DNA of 13,033 bases from Candidatus Mediterraneibacter colneyensis (GCA_019114745.1 DXEY01000180.1:1-13033); one strand, 5' to 3'; shown: positions 1 to 7,286, counted from the stretch's first letter. Numbers and translations: made by a program. The notes: generated by a model not told the origin, from the sequence alone.

Positions 1-137
1 CCGGATTGTGTAAAGACAGAGCTTCTGAATTATAAGTGGCGCATATGCCGTCCATCCGCTATATTGAAATTGCCGGAGAAAAACTGACATCCGGGAAACG
101 GCGGCAGACGCCGGAACATTGAAAGGAGACTTGCCAT
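1..137. other. Left-edge stretch without an assignable gene
   Basis: No recognisable gene. One plus-strand frame is open from base 1 to a TGA at 85-87 (28 codons) and could be the tail of an upstream gene, but its residues match nothing I know. A GC-rich hairpin (CGGCG/CGCCG) lies around 98-113 without a following T-run, so I do not call it a terminator. An AAAGGAG ribosome binding site at about 121-127 serves the gene that starts at 138. I see no convincing promoter. Confidence 0.3.
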
Positions 138-728
138 ATGAGATGGTTTGATTCAGATTTTGACTATGTACAGGAACTCATAGACACATGGAATAAAAAC
201 AGAAGGAAGGTCCGGACAGCATATTTTGTCATTGCCGCAGTCCTGATCATCGCGGGCATACTGACCGCGGTATTTCCAATCAGTATATTTGCAGTGATCC
301 AGTATCTTGCTGCGATCGCGGTAATCGCCGTCGGGATTTATCATTTTATCACTTTTTCATCCATGACGTACTATTTCAAGGATTACATGCTCCTGCTGTC
401 CGGTATCCTGAATGTGCTGATGGGCGTCATGCTGTTTATCATGCCGGTCACCCTGACAGTACAGGTCACTACGCTGCTGCTTGCTTTCCTGCTGATCTTT
501 AACGGCGTGGAGAAACTCTCCCTCGCCTCGCGGCTCAGATACTTCCGGATCCCGCGCACAGGATCCCTGACATTCAGCGGGATCTTAAATATCGTGCTTG
601 CAGTTATTTTTATGCTGCTCCCCTTCGTATCGGCGCTGGCGCTGAACTACATCCTTGCGGCATATCTCGTCCTTACCGGAGCGGCGCTCCTGATCGAAGC
701 CGCAGGAATGCATAAAATAACCCTGTGA
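138..728 (+). CDS. DUF308/HdeD-family membrane protein
   Basis: A 196-residue protein that is almost entirely hydrophobic after a charged N-terminus of about 27 residues. I see six likely membrane segments (about 28-48, 52-72, 83-103, 106-127, 146-166, 169-189) in three helical pairs, with short polar links such as the basic one near 130-140. This layout matches the DUF308/HdeD family. HdeD in enterobacteria is linked to acid resistance, but the biochemical role of most Firmicute members is unknown, so no specific function is assigned. The start is supported by an AAAGGAG site about 10 bases upstream. The glycosyltransferase gene follows after 47 bases on the same strand, so they are probably co-transcribed. 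Confidence 0.75.
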   Translation: MRWFDSDFDYVQELIDTWNKNRRKVRTAYFVIAAVLIIAGILTAVFPISIFAVIQYLAAIAVIAVGIYHFITFSSMTYYFKDYMLLLSGILNVLMGVMLFIMPVTLTVQVTTLLLAFLLIFNGVEKLSLASRLRYFRIPRTGSLTFSGILNIVLAVIFMLLPFVSALALNYILAAYLVLTGAALLIEAAGMHKITL

Positions 729-775
729 CCGCCTGCATATATTGATAGAAGCAAAAGAAAAGGAGAACAATACCC

Positions 776-1516
776 ATGAACCGGAATCAGAACATCCAGA
801 TCCTCATCACCCTGAACCAGGCGTATCTGCCCCGTCTTCAGGTTATGCTTACCTCGATGCACAGCAGCCAGCCGGATGAGAAATTTGACATCTGGCTTTT
901 GCACAACAGCATCCCGGAAGAATCCTTAGAACCTGTCACCTGCCAGTGCCGCGCCCTCGGATATGCCTTCCATCCGGTTACGGTGGACAGCGCTGCGTTT
1001 ACCGGGGCTCCGGTCAGCAGGCAGTATCCCCGGGAGATGTATTACCGCCTCCTGGCGCCGTTTCTGCTGCCACGCAGACTGCACCGTATCCTCTACCTGG
1101 ATCCGGACATCCTGGTCATCAACCAGCTCCGTCTCGGGACAGACCATGCATATTTTAATTCCGGAGTCCTGCTCATTGATCTCGACCAGGGAAGAAACGA
1201 GATCATAGCCGGAGATATCTTCAACTACACAAGAGAGCACGCCAGGGAGCTGCTCCTCCCCGACCAGGATATCCTCAACGCAATGTACGGATACCGCACC
1301 CTGCCTGTCGATGACTCGATCTGGAACTACGACGCCCGCAACTACAATACTTACCTTCTCAGAAGCGGGGGAGTGTGCGACATGGACTGGGTCATGAAAT
1401 GCACCTCAGTCCTCCATTTCTGCGGCAAATCAAAGCCCTGGCAGAAAGGGTACATCCACAGGTTCGGCATCCTGTACAAACACTACGGGCAGCTCACACA
1501 GCGTATGATGGAATAA
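776..1516 (+). CDS. Family 8 glycosyltransferase, apparently with an internal deletion
   Basis: 246 residues resembling GT8 enzymes, which transfer a sugar from a nucleotide-sugar donor. Visible GT8 features are the N-terminal ILITLNQAYLPRLQVMLTS strand and helix, the metal-binding DxD-type motif LYLDPDILV (about 106-114), YFNSGVLLIDL (about 126-136), LPDQDILNA, IWNYDARNY and the C-terminal HFCGKSKPWQ (about 214-223), whose histidine usually contacts the metal. In relatives as I recall them, roughly 30 residues separate the DxD strand from the RLGTDHxYFNSG block; here they are nearly fused (VINQLRLGTDH). The total is also shorter than the roughly 275-285 residues expected. The frame is intact, so this is an in-frame loss and activity is doubtful. 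An AAAGGAGAA site precedes the ATG. Donor and acceptor are unknown. Confidence 0.8.
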   Translation: MNRNQNIQILITLNQAYLPRLQVMLTSMHSSQPDEKFDIWLLHNSIPEESLEPVTCQCRALGYAFHPVTVDSAAFTGAPVSRQYPREMYYRLLAPFLLPRRLHRILYLDPDILVINQLRLGTDHAYFNSGVLLIDLDQGRNEIIAGDIFNYTREHARELLLPDQDILNAMYGYRTLPVDDSIWNYDARNYNTYLLRSGGVCDMDWVMKCTSVLHFCGKSKPWQKGYIHRFGILYKHYGQLTQRMME

Positions 1517-1547
1517 ACGCCGCAAAGCCGCCCGCAAAATTCTGTAT

Positions 1548-2090
1548 TTATTCTTGTTTTCCCGGGAACATCCGCCCCGTAATGATTTTTTCCACCTGGA
1601 GTACCAGCCTCTCTTCGTCCAGATGGGGCTTTCCCACATACTGAAGCAGGATGCCTGTCATCCCATAAGCATAAAATCTGAGTGTCACTTCCATATCTTC
1701 GTAGCTGATCGGCACATCCGTCATCCGGTAATGCACCATCTCCGCCAGATAGGATGTCGCCGAATCCACCAGAAGCCCTTCGATCTGTGCCCATCTGCGG
1801 GAATACAAAAGCCTCTCCAGCTTCACCTTATGCCGCCTCACATAAGAGACAAAAGTCGTCAGCGCTCCCACCGGGTCGTCCGCCTCCAGGCTCTTATTCA
1901 CCAGCTCTTTCATAGACTCCCGGAACGTCCAGTCAAGGACATCCATGATATCTTTAAAATGATAGTAAAACGTCTGGCGGGAAATACGGCACTCCCCGAT
2001 CAGCTTAGTTACTGTGATCTTATCTATGTCTTCCTTTTCCAGCATTTGGGAAAAGGTGTCGGCAATCACCGATTTCATGTCTTCTCTCAT
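1548..2090 (-). CDS. TetR/AcrR-family transcriptional regulator
   Basis: 180 residues. The N-terminal 55 residues form a TetR-type DNA-binding domain: a first helix (about 4-18), then ITVTKLIGECRISRQTFYYHF (about 25-45) containing the helix-turn-helix and the typical FYYHFKD ending. The remaining about 125 residues are helical, as expected of a ligand-binding and dimerisation domain; the ligand cannot be read from sequence. The start is supported by AGAGGTG eight bases before the ATG. The gene is downstream of ornithine carbamoyltransferase on the same strand but has its own promoter-like sequences in the 63-base gap, and it converges on the glycosyltransferase gene with 31 bases between stops. 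No target gene is obvious beyond possible autoregulation. Confidence 0.85.
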   Translation of the reverse strand: MREDMKSVIADTFSQMLEKEDIDKITVTKLIGECRISRQTFYYHFKDIMDVLDWTFRESMKELVNKSLEADDPVGALTTFVSYVRRHKVKLERLLYSRRWAQIEGLLVDSATSYLAEMVHYRMTDVPISYEDMEVTLRFYAYGMTGILLQYVGKPHLDEERLVLQVEKIITGRMFPGKQE

Positions 2091-2116
2091 AAGTAAGCAC
2101 CTCTTCTGTGATTGCT

Positions 2117-2146
2117 ATTGTATTACAAATATTCTGATAAAATCAA
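2117..2146 (-). promoter_or_regulatory. Promoter of the TetR gene with candidate operator
   Basis: On the minus strand a TTGATT -35 (2141-2146) and a TACAAT -10 (2117-2122) are 18 bases apart. The -10 is embedded in an 11-base perfect palindrome, TTGTAATACAA (2118-2128), with 5-base half-sites. A palindrome over the -10 of a TetR gene suggests autorepression. The palindrome is short and AT-rich, so chance is possible. Confidence 0.45.
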
Positions 2147-2153
2147 GTAAAAT

Positions 2154-3149
2154 TTATCCCTGTACGCCCAGCGTCGCCATCATGACCGCCTTGATCGTAT
2201 GCATCCGGTTCTCCGCCTCGTCGAATACTTTCGACTGCTCCGACTCAAATACTTCGTCTGTCACTTCCATATCCTCAACGCCGAACCGCTCGCCCATCTC
2301 TTTTCCGATCTTAGTCTTCAGGTCATGGAAAGATGGCAGGCAGTGGAGGAAGATCGCCTCATCCTTTGCATTTACCATAACTTCTTTCGTGACCTTGTAC
2401 GGCGTGAGCTCACGGATCCTTTTCTCCCATACTTCATCCGGCTCGCCCATGGAAACCCATACGTCTGTATAAATTACATCCGCGTCTTTCGTGCCTTCTT
2501 TTACGTCTGATGTCAGGGTGATCGTGGCACCGGATTCTGCTGCATACTCCCGGCACTGCGCCACCAGCTCCGGATCCGGAAAATATGCTTCCGTCGTACA
2601 TGCCGTAAAATCAAGACCCAGTTTGGAACATGCCACCATCAGGGAATTTCCCATATTGTAGCGCGCATCTCCCATGTATACCAGCTTCAGTCCTTTCAGT
2701 TTCCCGAAGTTCTCGCGGATCGTCAGCATATCCGCCAGCATCTGCGTCGGATGATACTCATTTGTAAGGCCGTTCCATACCGGCACGCCTGCATACTTCG
2801 CCAGTTCTTCTACGATCTCCTGCCCGAATCCGCGGTACTCGATCCCGTCGTACATCCTGCCGAGCACGCGCGCTGTATCTTTAATGCTCTCTTTCTTTCC
2901 CATCTGGGAACCCGTCGGTCCCAGGTAGGTAGTACCCATTCCCATGTCGTGGGCAGCCACCTCAAAAGCGCAGCGCGTTCTTGTGCTGTCTTTCTCAAAG
3001 AGCAGCGCCACGTTTTTTCCCTTATAGTGATCCACCGGAACACCATTTTTCTTTTTCTCCTTTACCTCAGCCGAAAGATCGATGAGATATGTGATCTCCT
3101 CCGGGGTAAAGTCCTTCAGTGTCAGAAAGTTGCGTCCTTTTAAATCCAT
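2154..3149 (-). CDS. argF: Ornithine carbamoyltransferase
   Basis: 331 residues, close to the usual 310-335. It condenses carbamoyl phosphate with ornithine to citrulline, in arginine synthesis or, run backwards, in the arginine deiminase pathway. The carbamoyl-phosphate loop STRTRCAFE (55-63), HPTQ (133-136), the ornithine-side DVWVSMGE (229-236) and the catalytic-cysteine motif HCLPSFHD (269-276, where HCLPAFHD is more common) are all present, and the C-terminus contains RMHTIKAVM. I chose the ATG at 3149 because the protein then begins MDLKGRNFLTLKDF, as family members do, with GAGGG before it; a GTG at 3182 would add 11 residues with a poor binding site. The ARG-box promoter upstream argues for arginine-responsive expression. 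No other arginine gene is in the window, so argF versus catabolic arcB is unresolved. Confidence 0.95.
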   Translation of the reverse strand: MDLKGRNFLTLKDFTPEEITYLIDLSAEVKEKKKNGVPVDHYKGKNVALLFEKDSTRTRCAFEVAAHDMGMGTTYLGPTGSQMGKKESIKDTARVLGRMYDGIEYRGFGQEIVEELAKYAGVPVWNGLTNEYHPTQMLADMLTIRENFGKLKGLKLVYMGDARYNMGNSLMVACSKLGLDFTACTTEAYFPDPELVAQCREYAAESGATITLTSDVKEGTKDADVIYTDVWVSMGEPDEVWEKRIRELTPYKVTKEVMVNAKDEAIFLHCLPSFHDLKTKIGKEMGERFGVEDMEVTDEVFESEQSKVFDEAENRMHTIKAVMMATLGVQG

Positions 3150-3237
3150 GATTCTATCCCTCACTGTACTATTATTCTCCACCAGATAGTGTATCTGTAT
3201 ATTCCCCGCATGATAAAATATTCGTGGAATATGTAAC

Positions 3238-3266
3238 AGTATACACGCTTATGCATAAAAATGCAA
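3238..3266 (-). promoter_or_regulatory. Promoter of the ornithine carbamoyltransferase gene
   Basis: Minus-strand -35 TTGCAT (3261-3266) and -10 TATACT (3238-3243) are exactly 17 bases apart, predicting a start near 3231 and an untranslated leader of about 80 bases. The -35 lies inside the first ARG box, so a bound repressor would block RNA polymerase. Confidence 0.75.
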
Positions 3267-3288
3267 TGCTTTTGCATAATTTTGCATA
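3250..3288 (-). promoter_or_regulatory. Tandem ARG boxes (ArgR operator)
   Basis: Two 18-base sites fit the ArgR consensus TNTGNATWWWWATNCANA. The first is TATGCATAAAAATGCAAT (3250-3267) and the second TTTGCATAATTTTGCATA (3271-3288); each departs from consensus at one position. They are separated by 3 bases, the spacing typical of paired ARG boxes bound by one ArgR hexamer. The pair covers the -35 and the region just upstream of the OTC promoter. The ArgR gene itself is not in the window. Confidence 0.8.
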
Positions 3289-3297
3289 AATAAACAT

Positions 3298-3340
3298 CAG
3301 GGCGGATCCGGCCAAAACCGCTCCGCCCTGCTTTTTTCTT
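3298..3340 (-). terminator. Hairpin terminator after the ktr/spoU unit
   Basis: A perfect 9-bp stem, CAGGGCGGA (3298-3306) with TCCGCCCTG (3322-3330), lies just after the stop of the RNA methyltransferase. On the minus strand it is followed by a moderate T-rich stretch (ATGTTTATTTA) and preceded by an A-run. On the plus strand the following T-tract (about 3332-3340) is stronger, so it could work in both directions, although no plus-strand gene enters it. Confidence 0.7.
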
Positions 3341-3343
3341 TTC

Positions 3344-4153
3344 TCATCCCCTGTGTCTTCTCTGCCTGCTCACCTCAAACATCAGCACCGACGCCGCCAC
3401 CGCTGCATTCAGCGACTCCGCTTTTCCCAGCATGGGAATGCGGATCAGGCAGTCCGCGCACGCCGCCACCTCATCTCTGAGGCCGTTCCCCTCATTCCCG
3501 ATCAGGAATGCGGTTCCGCCGGTATAGTCTTCCCCGTCATATGCATGTTCTCCTTCCAGATGAGCCGCATACACACGGATCCCGTCATCTTTCAGTTCTC
3601 CTACCGTTCCCGGAAGGTCCTCCACATACAGGAACGGCACGCGGAGCAGGGCGCCCATTGTCGAACGCACGACCTTGGGATTATAAATATCCACACAGTC
3701 ACTGCTCAGGATGACCCCCGTCACGCCCGCCGCTTCAGCCGTGCGGAAGATCGTGCCCAGATTTCCCGGATCCTGGAGATTATCCAGTACGAGCACATGC
3801 GCACTCGCAGGATCTTCCCCGAGGATATCCGGCATCCTGTACTCTTTTCTCTTTACGACCGCCAGGATACCCTGGGGCGTCTTCGTATCGGACACATGGG
3901 AAAATACCGGATCTGCCAGTATCTCTGTCCTGACATTCTTTTTTATCTCCGCCAGTTCCGTCTCATGCTTTCCGGCATAACTCTCTGAGAGATAGATCCG
4001 TTCTATCCTTTCCAGCCAGCCCGGATCTGCCATGAGTTCCCCCGCCATGCGCGGGCCTTCCACCAGAAATACCCCCGCCTCATCCCGGGCGCGGCTCTTT
4101 TTCATCATCCTGACCAGTTCTTTTACCTGACCGTTCGACGTACTCGTGACCAT
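3344..4153 (-). CDS. TrmH/SpoU-family RNA 2'-O-methyltransferase
   Basis: 269 residues, typical of the two-domain SpoU family that uses S-adenosylmethionine to methylate ribose in rRNA or tRNA. An N-terminal substrate-binding domain (about 1-100, with GVFLVEGPRM) precedes the knotted SPOUT domain. The three family motifs are intact: LDNLQDPGNLGTIFRTAEA (123-141) with N131 and R137, FLIGNEGNGL (216-225), and IRIPMLGKAESLNAAVAAS (237-255). The exact target nucleotide cannot be read; many related proteins are annotated as 23S rRNA guanosine methyltransferases. Its ATG overlaps the ktrA stop by one base (TAATG), so the two are probably translationally coupled, and it ends shortly before a terminator. 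It is therefore the last gene of the ktrB-ktrA operon, with no evident functional link to potassium. Confidence 0.9.
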   Translation of the reverse strand: MVTSTSNGQVKELVRMMKKSRARDEAGVFLVEGPRMAGELMADPGWLERIERIYLSESYAGKHETELAEIKKNVRTEILADPVFSHVSDTKTPQGILAVVKRKEYRMPDILGEDPASAHVLVLDNLQDPGNLGTIFRTAEAAGVTGVILSSDCVDIYNPKVVRSTMGALLRVPFLYVEDLPGTVGELKDDGIRVYAAHLEGEHAYDGEDYTGGTAFLIGNEGNGLRDEVAACADCLIRIPMLGKAESLNAAVAASVLMFEVSRQRRHRG

Positions 4154-4812
4154 TACCTCGTCCCTTTCGCATCAAATTTCTGAAGAATATCATTAGAGCC
4201 GATCATGATCAGGATTCCGTCTGACGGAAGAGGTTTCTGCGGATCAAATGTTACGTCTACTTCTTTATTAATGATTATCCCGACTACATTGATCCCAAAT
4301 CTTTCACGTATACGCAGATCTGCCAGACATTTCCCCCGCCACGGCTCCGGCACGGTTACTTCTACCATACTGTAGTCATCGGACAGCTCGATCCAGTCCA
4401 TAAATTCTCTTGCCGCCAGGTTCTTCGCCACACGGCTTCCCATCTCGATCTCCGGGTAGACCACATAGTCCGCGCCCACTTTCTTGAGGATCGTTCCCTG
4501 CAGGTCGTCTTTTGCTTTTGCCACGACCATCGGTATCCCCATATCTTTGCACAGCAGCGTTGCCATAATGCTCGCCTCAAAATTTTCTGAAACTGCAATC
4601 ACAACTCCGTCCAGATTTCTTCCTCCGAGTGTGTGCAGGGCCTCCGGATCTGTCACGTCTGCTTTCAGCGCATAGGATACCTGTTCCGATATCTCCTGGA
4701 TCTTTTCATAAGAATCATCCACTACCAGTACATCGCATCCCATCTTTTCCAATGTTCTCGCTACACTCCATCCGAAACTTCCAAGTCCAAGTACAGCAAA
4801 TTGTTTTCCCAT
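4153..4812 (-). CDS. ktrA: KtrA/TrkA-type potassium uptake regulatory subunit
   Basis: 219 residues, normal length for KtrA. This cytoplasmic subunit forms the nucleotide-gated ring that controls the KtrB channel-like transporter. The Rossmann RCK_N domain begins with FAVLGLGSFG (5-14), whose glycines bind the nucleotide, and acidic residues D32/D33 end the second strand, as in NAD/ATP-binding RCK domains. An RCK_C domain follows (about 137-219, with VTVPEPWRGK, FGINVVGI and SDGILIMIG). The ATG has an AGAGGAAC site immediately upstream. It is 46 bases downstream of ktrB on the same strand, confirming the Ktr pairing, and its stop overlaps the methyltransferase start. Confidence 0.93.
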   Translation of the reverse strand: MGKQFAVLGLGSFGWSVARTLEKMGCDVLVVDDSYEKIQEISEQVSYALKADVTDPEALHTLGGRNLDGVVIAVSENFEASIMATLLCKDMGIPMVVAKAKDDLQGTILKKVGADYVVYPEIEMGSRVAKNLAAREFMDWIELSDDYSMVEVTVPEPWRGKCLADLRIRERFGINVVGIIINKEVDVTFDPQKPLPSDGILIMIGSNDILQKFDAKGTR

Positions 4813-4858
4813 TGTTCCTCTCCCACATATTTGATTCTATATTTTTTAAGCGTGATCT

Positions 4859-6244
4859 TTATCCAAGCATGATCTTTTTCTCCGGCAGTTCCCTGAACTG
4901 CTCGCTCTTGTTCGCCTTTCCGGCAAATACGAGCGCCATCGTAAGAGGCCCGATCCTGCCGATATACATCAGCGCCATCAGTACTACATGGCTGACCCGG
5001 CTGAGACTCGGCGTCAGATCAGCAGACAGCCCCACTGTTCCTATGGCGGAAGATGCTTCATACATCAGATTCAAAAAGTCCACACCAGGCTCACATATGG
5101 ACATCACACTTACTCCGGCAAGCCAGCACAGAAAGGTGATCATAGTGATCGTGATTCCCGACCTCACCGTATCTTCCGCCACTCTTCTGCCAAAGCACTC
5201 TGTATTTTTTCTTCCTTTGACTACTGAAAACACTGTCACTATCAGCATTGCCGCAGTAGTTGTCTTGATACCGCCTGCAGTTCCCGCCGGAGATCCTCCG
5301 ATAAACATCAGGATACAACCAAGCAGCCGTGAACTCGCCGTCAGTCCCGACTGTGAGACGGAAGCAAACCCTGCGGTACGCGTTGTAACCGACTGGAACG
5401 CTGATGCCAGTATCTTCTCCGGCACGCTAAGATCCTTCATCGTAGCCGGATTATTGTATTCCAAAAGGAAAAATCCCACTGTTCCGGCAAGAATCAGAAA
5501 CGCTGTCATTGAGAGGACGATCTTGCTCTGAAGTCCCAGTCTTGTAAAAATCCTCTTTCTCGCGCCTTTCTCCCCCGCTCCTTTTTTTGCGGTGACGAAG
5601 ATATCGTGCCATACCGGGAATCCCAGACCTCCCATAACGATCAGGAACATTGTGGTCAGACTCACCAGCGGGGAGTCCACATACTGCATAAAACTGCTGT
5701 TTCCGATGATGTCAATCCCCGCATTGCAGAAGCCTGAGACCGAATGGAAAACAGCATACCAGATGCCTCTGACAGCTCCAAATTCCGGTATAAACTTAAA
5801 TGCAAAAAGAACAGCTCCAATCCCTTCTACAATGAACGTCCCGCGAAGGATCCTGATGATAAACTTTACAAGCCCCGAAAGAGTGTCCAGCCCGTACGCC
5901 TCCTGGATCAGGATACGTCCCTTCATAGAGATCCTCTTTCCCAAAATCAGCAGAAACGCAGACAGACACGCGATCACGCCAAGACCGCCCACCTGGATCA
6001 GCAGCAGCATCACGATCTGTCCGGCAAGGGTAAACTGTTCTGCCGGAACAACGGTCACCAGCCCGGTCACACACACAGACGTAACCGACGTAAACAATGC
6101 ATCGATAAATGCGATCGGCTGCTGGTTGCATACCGGAAGCCACAAAATGACTCCGCCTGAAAAAATAACCCCGAAAAAGCCCAGTGCCACGATCTGCATC
6201 GTACTCAGCCTGATTCCTCTCGGGCTCTTTTCTTTCTTCTCCAT
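4859..6244 (-). CDS. ktrB: KtrB/TrkH-family potassium transporter membrane subunit
   Basis: 461 residues from the chosen start, the usual KtrB size. This integral membrane subunit takes up potassium, often sodium-coupled. The four repeated membrane-pore-membrane units are visible through their selectivity-filter segments: SVTSVCVTGL (53-62), HSVSGFCNAG (167-176), QSVTTRTAGF (284-293) and SSAIGTVGL (398-406). The glycine-rich intramembrane gate loop GGSPAGTAGGIKTTT (316-330) is typical of KtrB. The ATG at 6244 has AGGAG six bases upstream. An in-frame ATG at 6310 lacks a binding site and lies almost at the predicted -10 box, so it is unlikely to be used. First gene of the ktrB-ktrA-methyltransferase operon. 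Confidence 0.93.
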   Translation of the reverse strand: MEKKEKSPRGIRLSTMQIVALGFFGVIFSGGVILWLPVCNQQPIAFIDALFTSVTSVCVTGLVTVVPAEQFTLAGQIVMLLLIQVGGLGVIACLSAFLLILGKRISMKGRILIQEAYGLDTLSGLVKFIIRILRGTFIVEGIGAVLFAFKFIPEFGAVRGIWYAVFHSVSGFCNAGIDIIGNSSFMQYVDSPLVSLTTMFLIVMGGLGFPVWHDIFVTAKKGAGEKGARKRIFTRLGLQSKIVLSMTAFLILAGTVGFFLLEYNNPATMKDLSVPEKILASAFQSVTTRTAGFASVSQSGLTASSRLLGCILMFIGGSPAGTAGGIKTTTAAMLIVTVFSVVKGRKNTECFGRRVAEDTVRSGITITMITFLCWLAGVSVMSICEPGVDFLNLMYEASSAIGTVGLSADLTPSLSRVSHVVLMALMYIGRIGPLTMALVFAGKANKSEQFRELPEKKIMLG

Positions 6245-6294
6245 AATCTTCTCCTGTTTCCTTTCATAAGCCGTATCTGACGGCCGACGCCTCC

Positions 6295-6323
6295 ATATTA
6301 ACACAGACATACAGGAGTTTCAA
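6295..6323 (-). promoter_or_regulatory. Promoter of the ktrB operon
   Basis: Minus-strand -35 TTGAAA (6318-6323) and -10 TAATAT (6295-6300) have a 17-base spacer. The start near 6288 leaves a leader of about 44 bases to the ktrB ATG. No c-di-AMP riboswitch of the ydaO type, found before some Ktr genes, could fit in so short a leader. Confidence 0.65.
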
Positions 6324-6359
6324 TTTAAAGGAGACATTCTATGATTTCTTGGCGGTTTC

Positions 6360-7085
6360 TTAGCTTTCAGGGATAATATTCTCCCGCAACGCCCGGAACA
6401 GTTCCTCTTCGTTCCTGACCTCATACGCAGGTGTCGCGCCGCATGTCCTCCCGTGTTCTCTCCGGTTCATCCACACAGCATTCCACCCGGCATTCACCGC
6501 GCCTTTCACATCCAGCTCCCAGGAATCCCCAACAAACCACATTTCCACATCCTCCAGATGCATAACTCTTTTCGCATGATCAAAGATCTTCCCGTCCGGC
6601 TTCTGAGCGCCCACGTCCGCCGAGACGAATATATTTTCGTGCGGAATCCAGCGCTCCACCCCCAGGCTCTTCACCTTGTTCCACTGGTGACCGGAGGGGC
6701 CGTTTGTAATGATCCCCAGTTCTGCTCTTTCGGAGCAGTATTCCAGAATTTCCTCCATCCTGCCGGACAGATGGATCTGCTTCTGGCGCCCGGCATAGAT
6801 GTTCTGAAATGCCAGCGCTTCCTTCTCCGTGATCGTAACGCCGAACGTCTCCATGGCTTTTGTCATCCTGTATGTATACACTTCTTCCAGTGTGATCTCT
6901 CCGGCAAGCGCCCGGGAATACACCTGATTGCTGTACTGCCGCATAACAGGGCAGACCGCTTCCGCCGGAACAGGCGGGACAGAGCCAAAAAAATCCGCAT
7001 ACGCCTCCATAAACGGGACGGTCTGGTCATACAGTGTATCATCCACGTCAAACAAAACCGCTTTTCTTCTGATCATCTCTGACAT
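6360..7085 (-). CDS. HAD-family hydrolase (YjjG-like phosphatase)
   Basis: 241 residues with all four HAD motifs: DVDDTLYD (13-20; nucleophile D13, acid/base D15), IITNG (125-129; T127), the lysine in QKPDGKIF (K162), and GDSWELD (186-192; D187, D192). The helical insertion between motifs I and II (about 20-110) is a C1 cap, as in YjjG, which dephosphorylates noncanonical nucleotides such as dUMP; other members act on sugar phosphates. Substrate is not determinable here. The ATG has AAGGAG upstream. It lies 12 bases after the four-cysteine small protein gene, so the two form an operon. No clear terminator is seen between its stop and the ktrB promoter. Confidence 0.88.
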   Translation of the reverse strand: MSEMIRRKAVLFDVDDTLYDQTVPFMEAYADFFGSVPPVPAEAVCPVMRQYSNQVYSRALAGEITLEEVYTYRMTKAMETFGVTITEKEALAFQNIYAGRQKQIHLSGRMEEILEYCSERAELGIITNGPSGHQWNKVKSLGVERWIPHENIFVSADVGAQKPDGKIFDHAKRVMHLEDVEMWFVGDSWELDVKGAVNAGWNAVWMNRREHGRTCGATPAYEVRNEEELFRALRENIIPES

Positions 7086-7097
7086 TGCTGTCTCCTT

Positions 7098-7286
7098 CTA
7101 CATCTGCTTTCTGACTACCGCATACTCGTCGCCGTTCCTGTAATACGGACACTGGTAATAGCGGTCTGACATGATCCTCACATAGTCGTCCTCATCCATA
7201 TTCATATCGCACAGATATGCCCCGTATTCGTCGTCATATACATAGAATGCGCAGGTATCACAAGTTGTTCTTTCTTTTCGTTTCAT
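7098..7286 (-). CDS. Small four-cysteine protein (DUF6472-like)
   Basis: 62 residues, very acidic in the middle (DDEYGAYLCDMNMDEDDY) with four cysteines at 9, 12, 26 and 46. The CDTC pair followed by two later cysteines suggests a small zinc- or metal-binding fold. The pattern resembles the DUF6472 family common in Lachnospiraceae; its function is unknown. I chose the ATG at 7286: a longer in-frame opening to 7442 would run through the promoter and the divergent gene's leader. The binding site (GAAAGG) is weak and about 11 bases away. The extended -10 promoter just upstream and the HAD gene just downstream define a two-gene unit. Confidence 0.75.
   Translation of the reverse strand: MKRKERTTCDTCAFYVYDDEYGAYLCDMNMDEDDYVRIMSDRYYQCPYYRNGDEYAVVRKQM

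Noticed and set aside
98..113. GC-rich hairpin before the DUF308 gene as a possible terminator
   Set aside because: No T-run follows on either strand at the right distance.
1517..1547. Possible bidirectional terminator between the glycosyltransferase and TetR genes
   Set aside because: The GC-rich repeats there are direct (GCCGC twice), not inverted, so no stable hairpin forms.
1554..2096. Plus-strand open frame of 180 codons opposite the TetR gene
   Set aside because: It mirrors a clear TetR protein and its histidine/arginine-rich translation resembles no protein family.
3150..3182. GTG start adding 11 residues to ornithine carbamoyltransferase
   Set aside because: Family members begin near MxLKGRNFL, and the GTG lacks a good ribosome binding site.
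4629..5531. Plus-strand open frame of 300 codons opposite ktrA and ktrB
   Set aside because: It is antisense to two well-supported genes, has no binding site and no recognisable domain.
6245..6310. ATG at 6310 adding 22 residues to KtrB
   Set aside because: No binding site precedes it, it lies upstream of the predicted transcription start, and the internal ATG has a clear AGGAG.
6341..6376. An 11-codon plus-strand ORF (MISWRFLSFQG) with a strong AAAGGAG site before its ATG
   Set aside because: It is very short, overlaps the HAD gene's 3' end in antisense, and has no visible promoter; probably coincidental.
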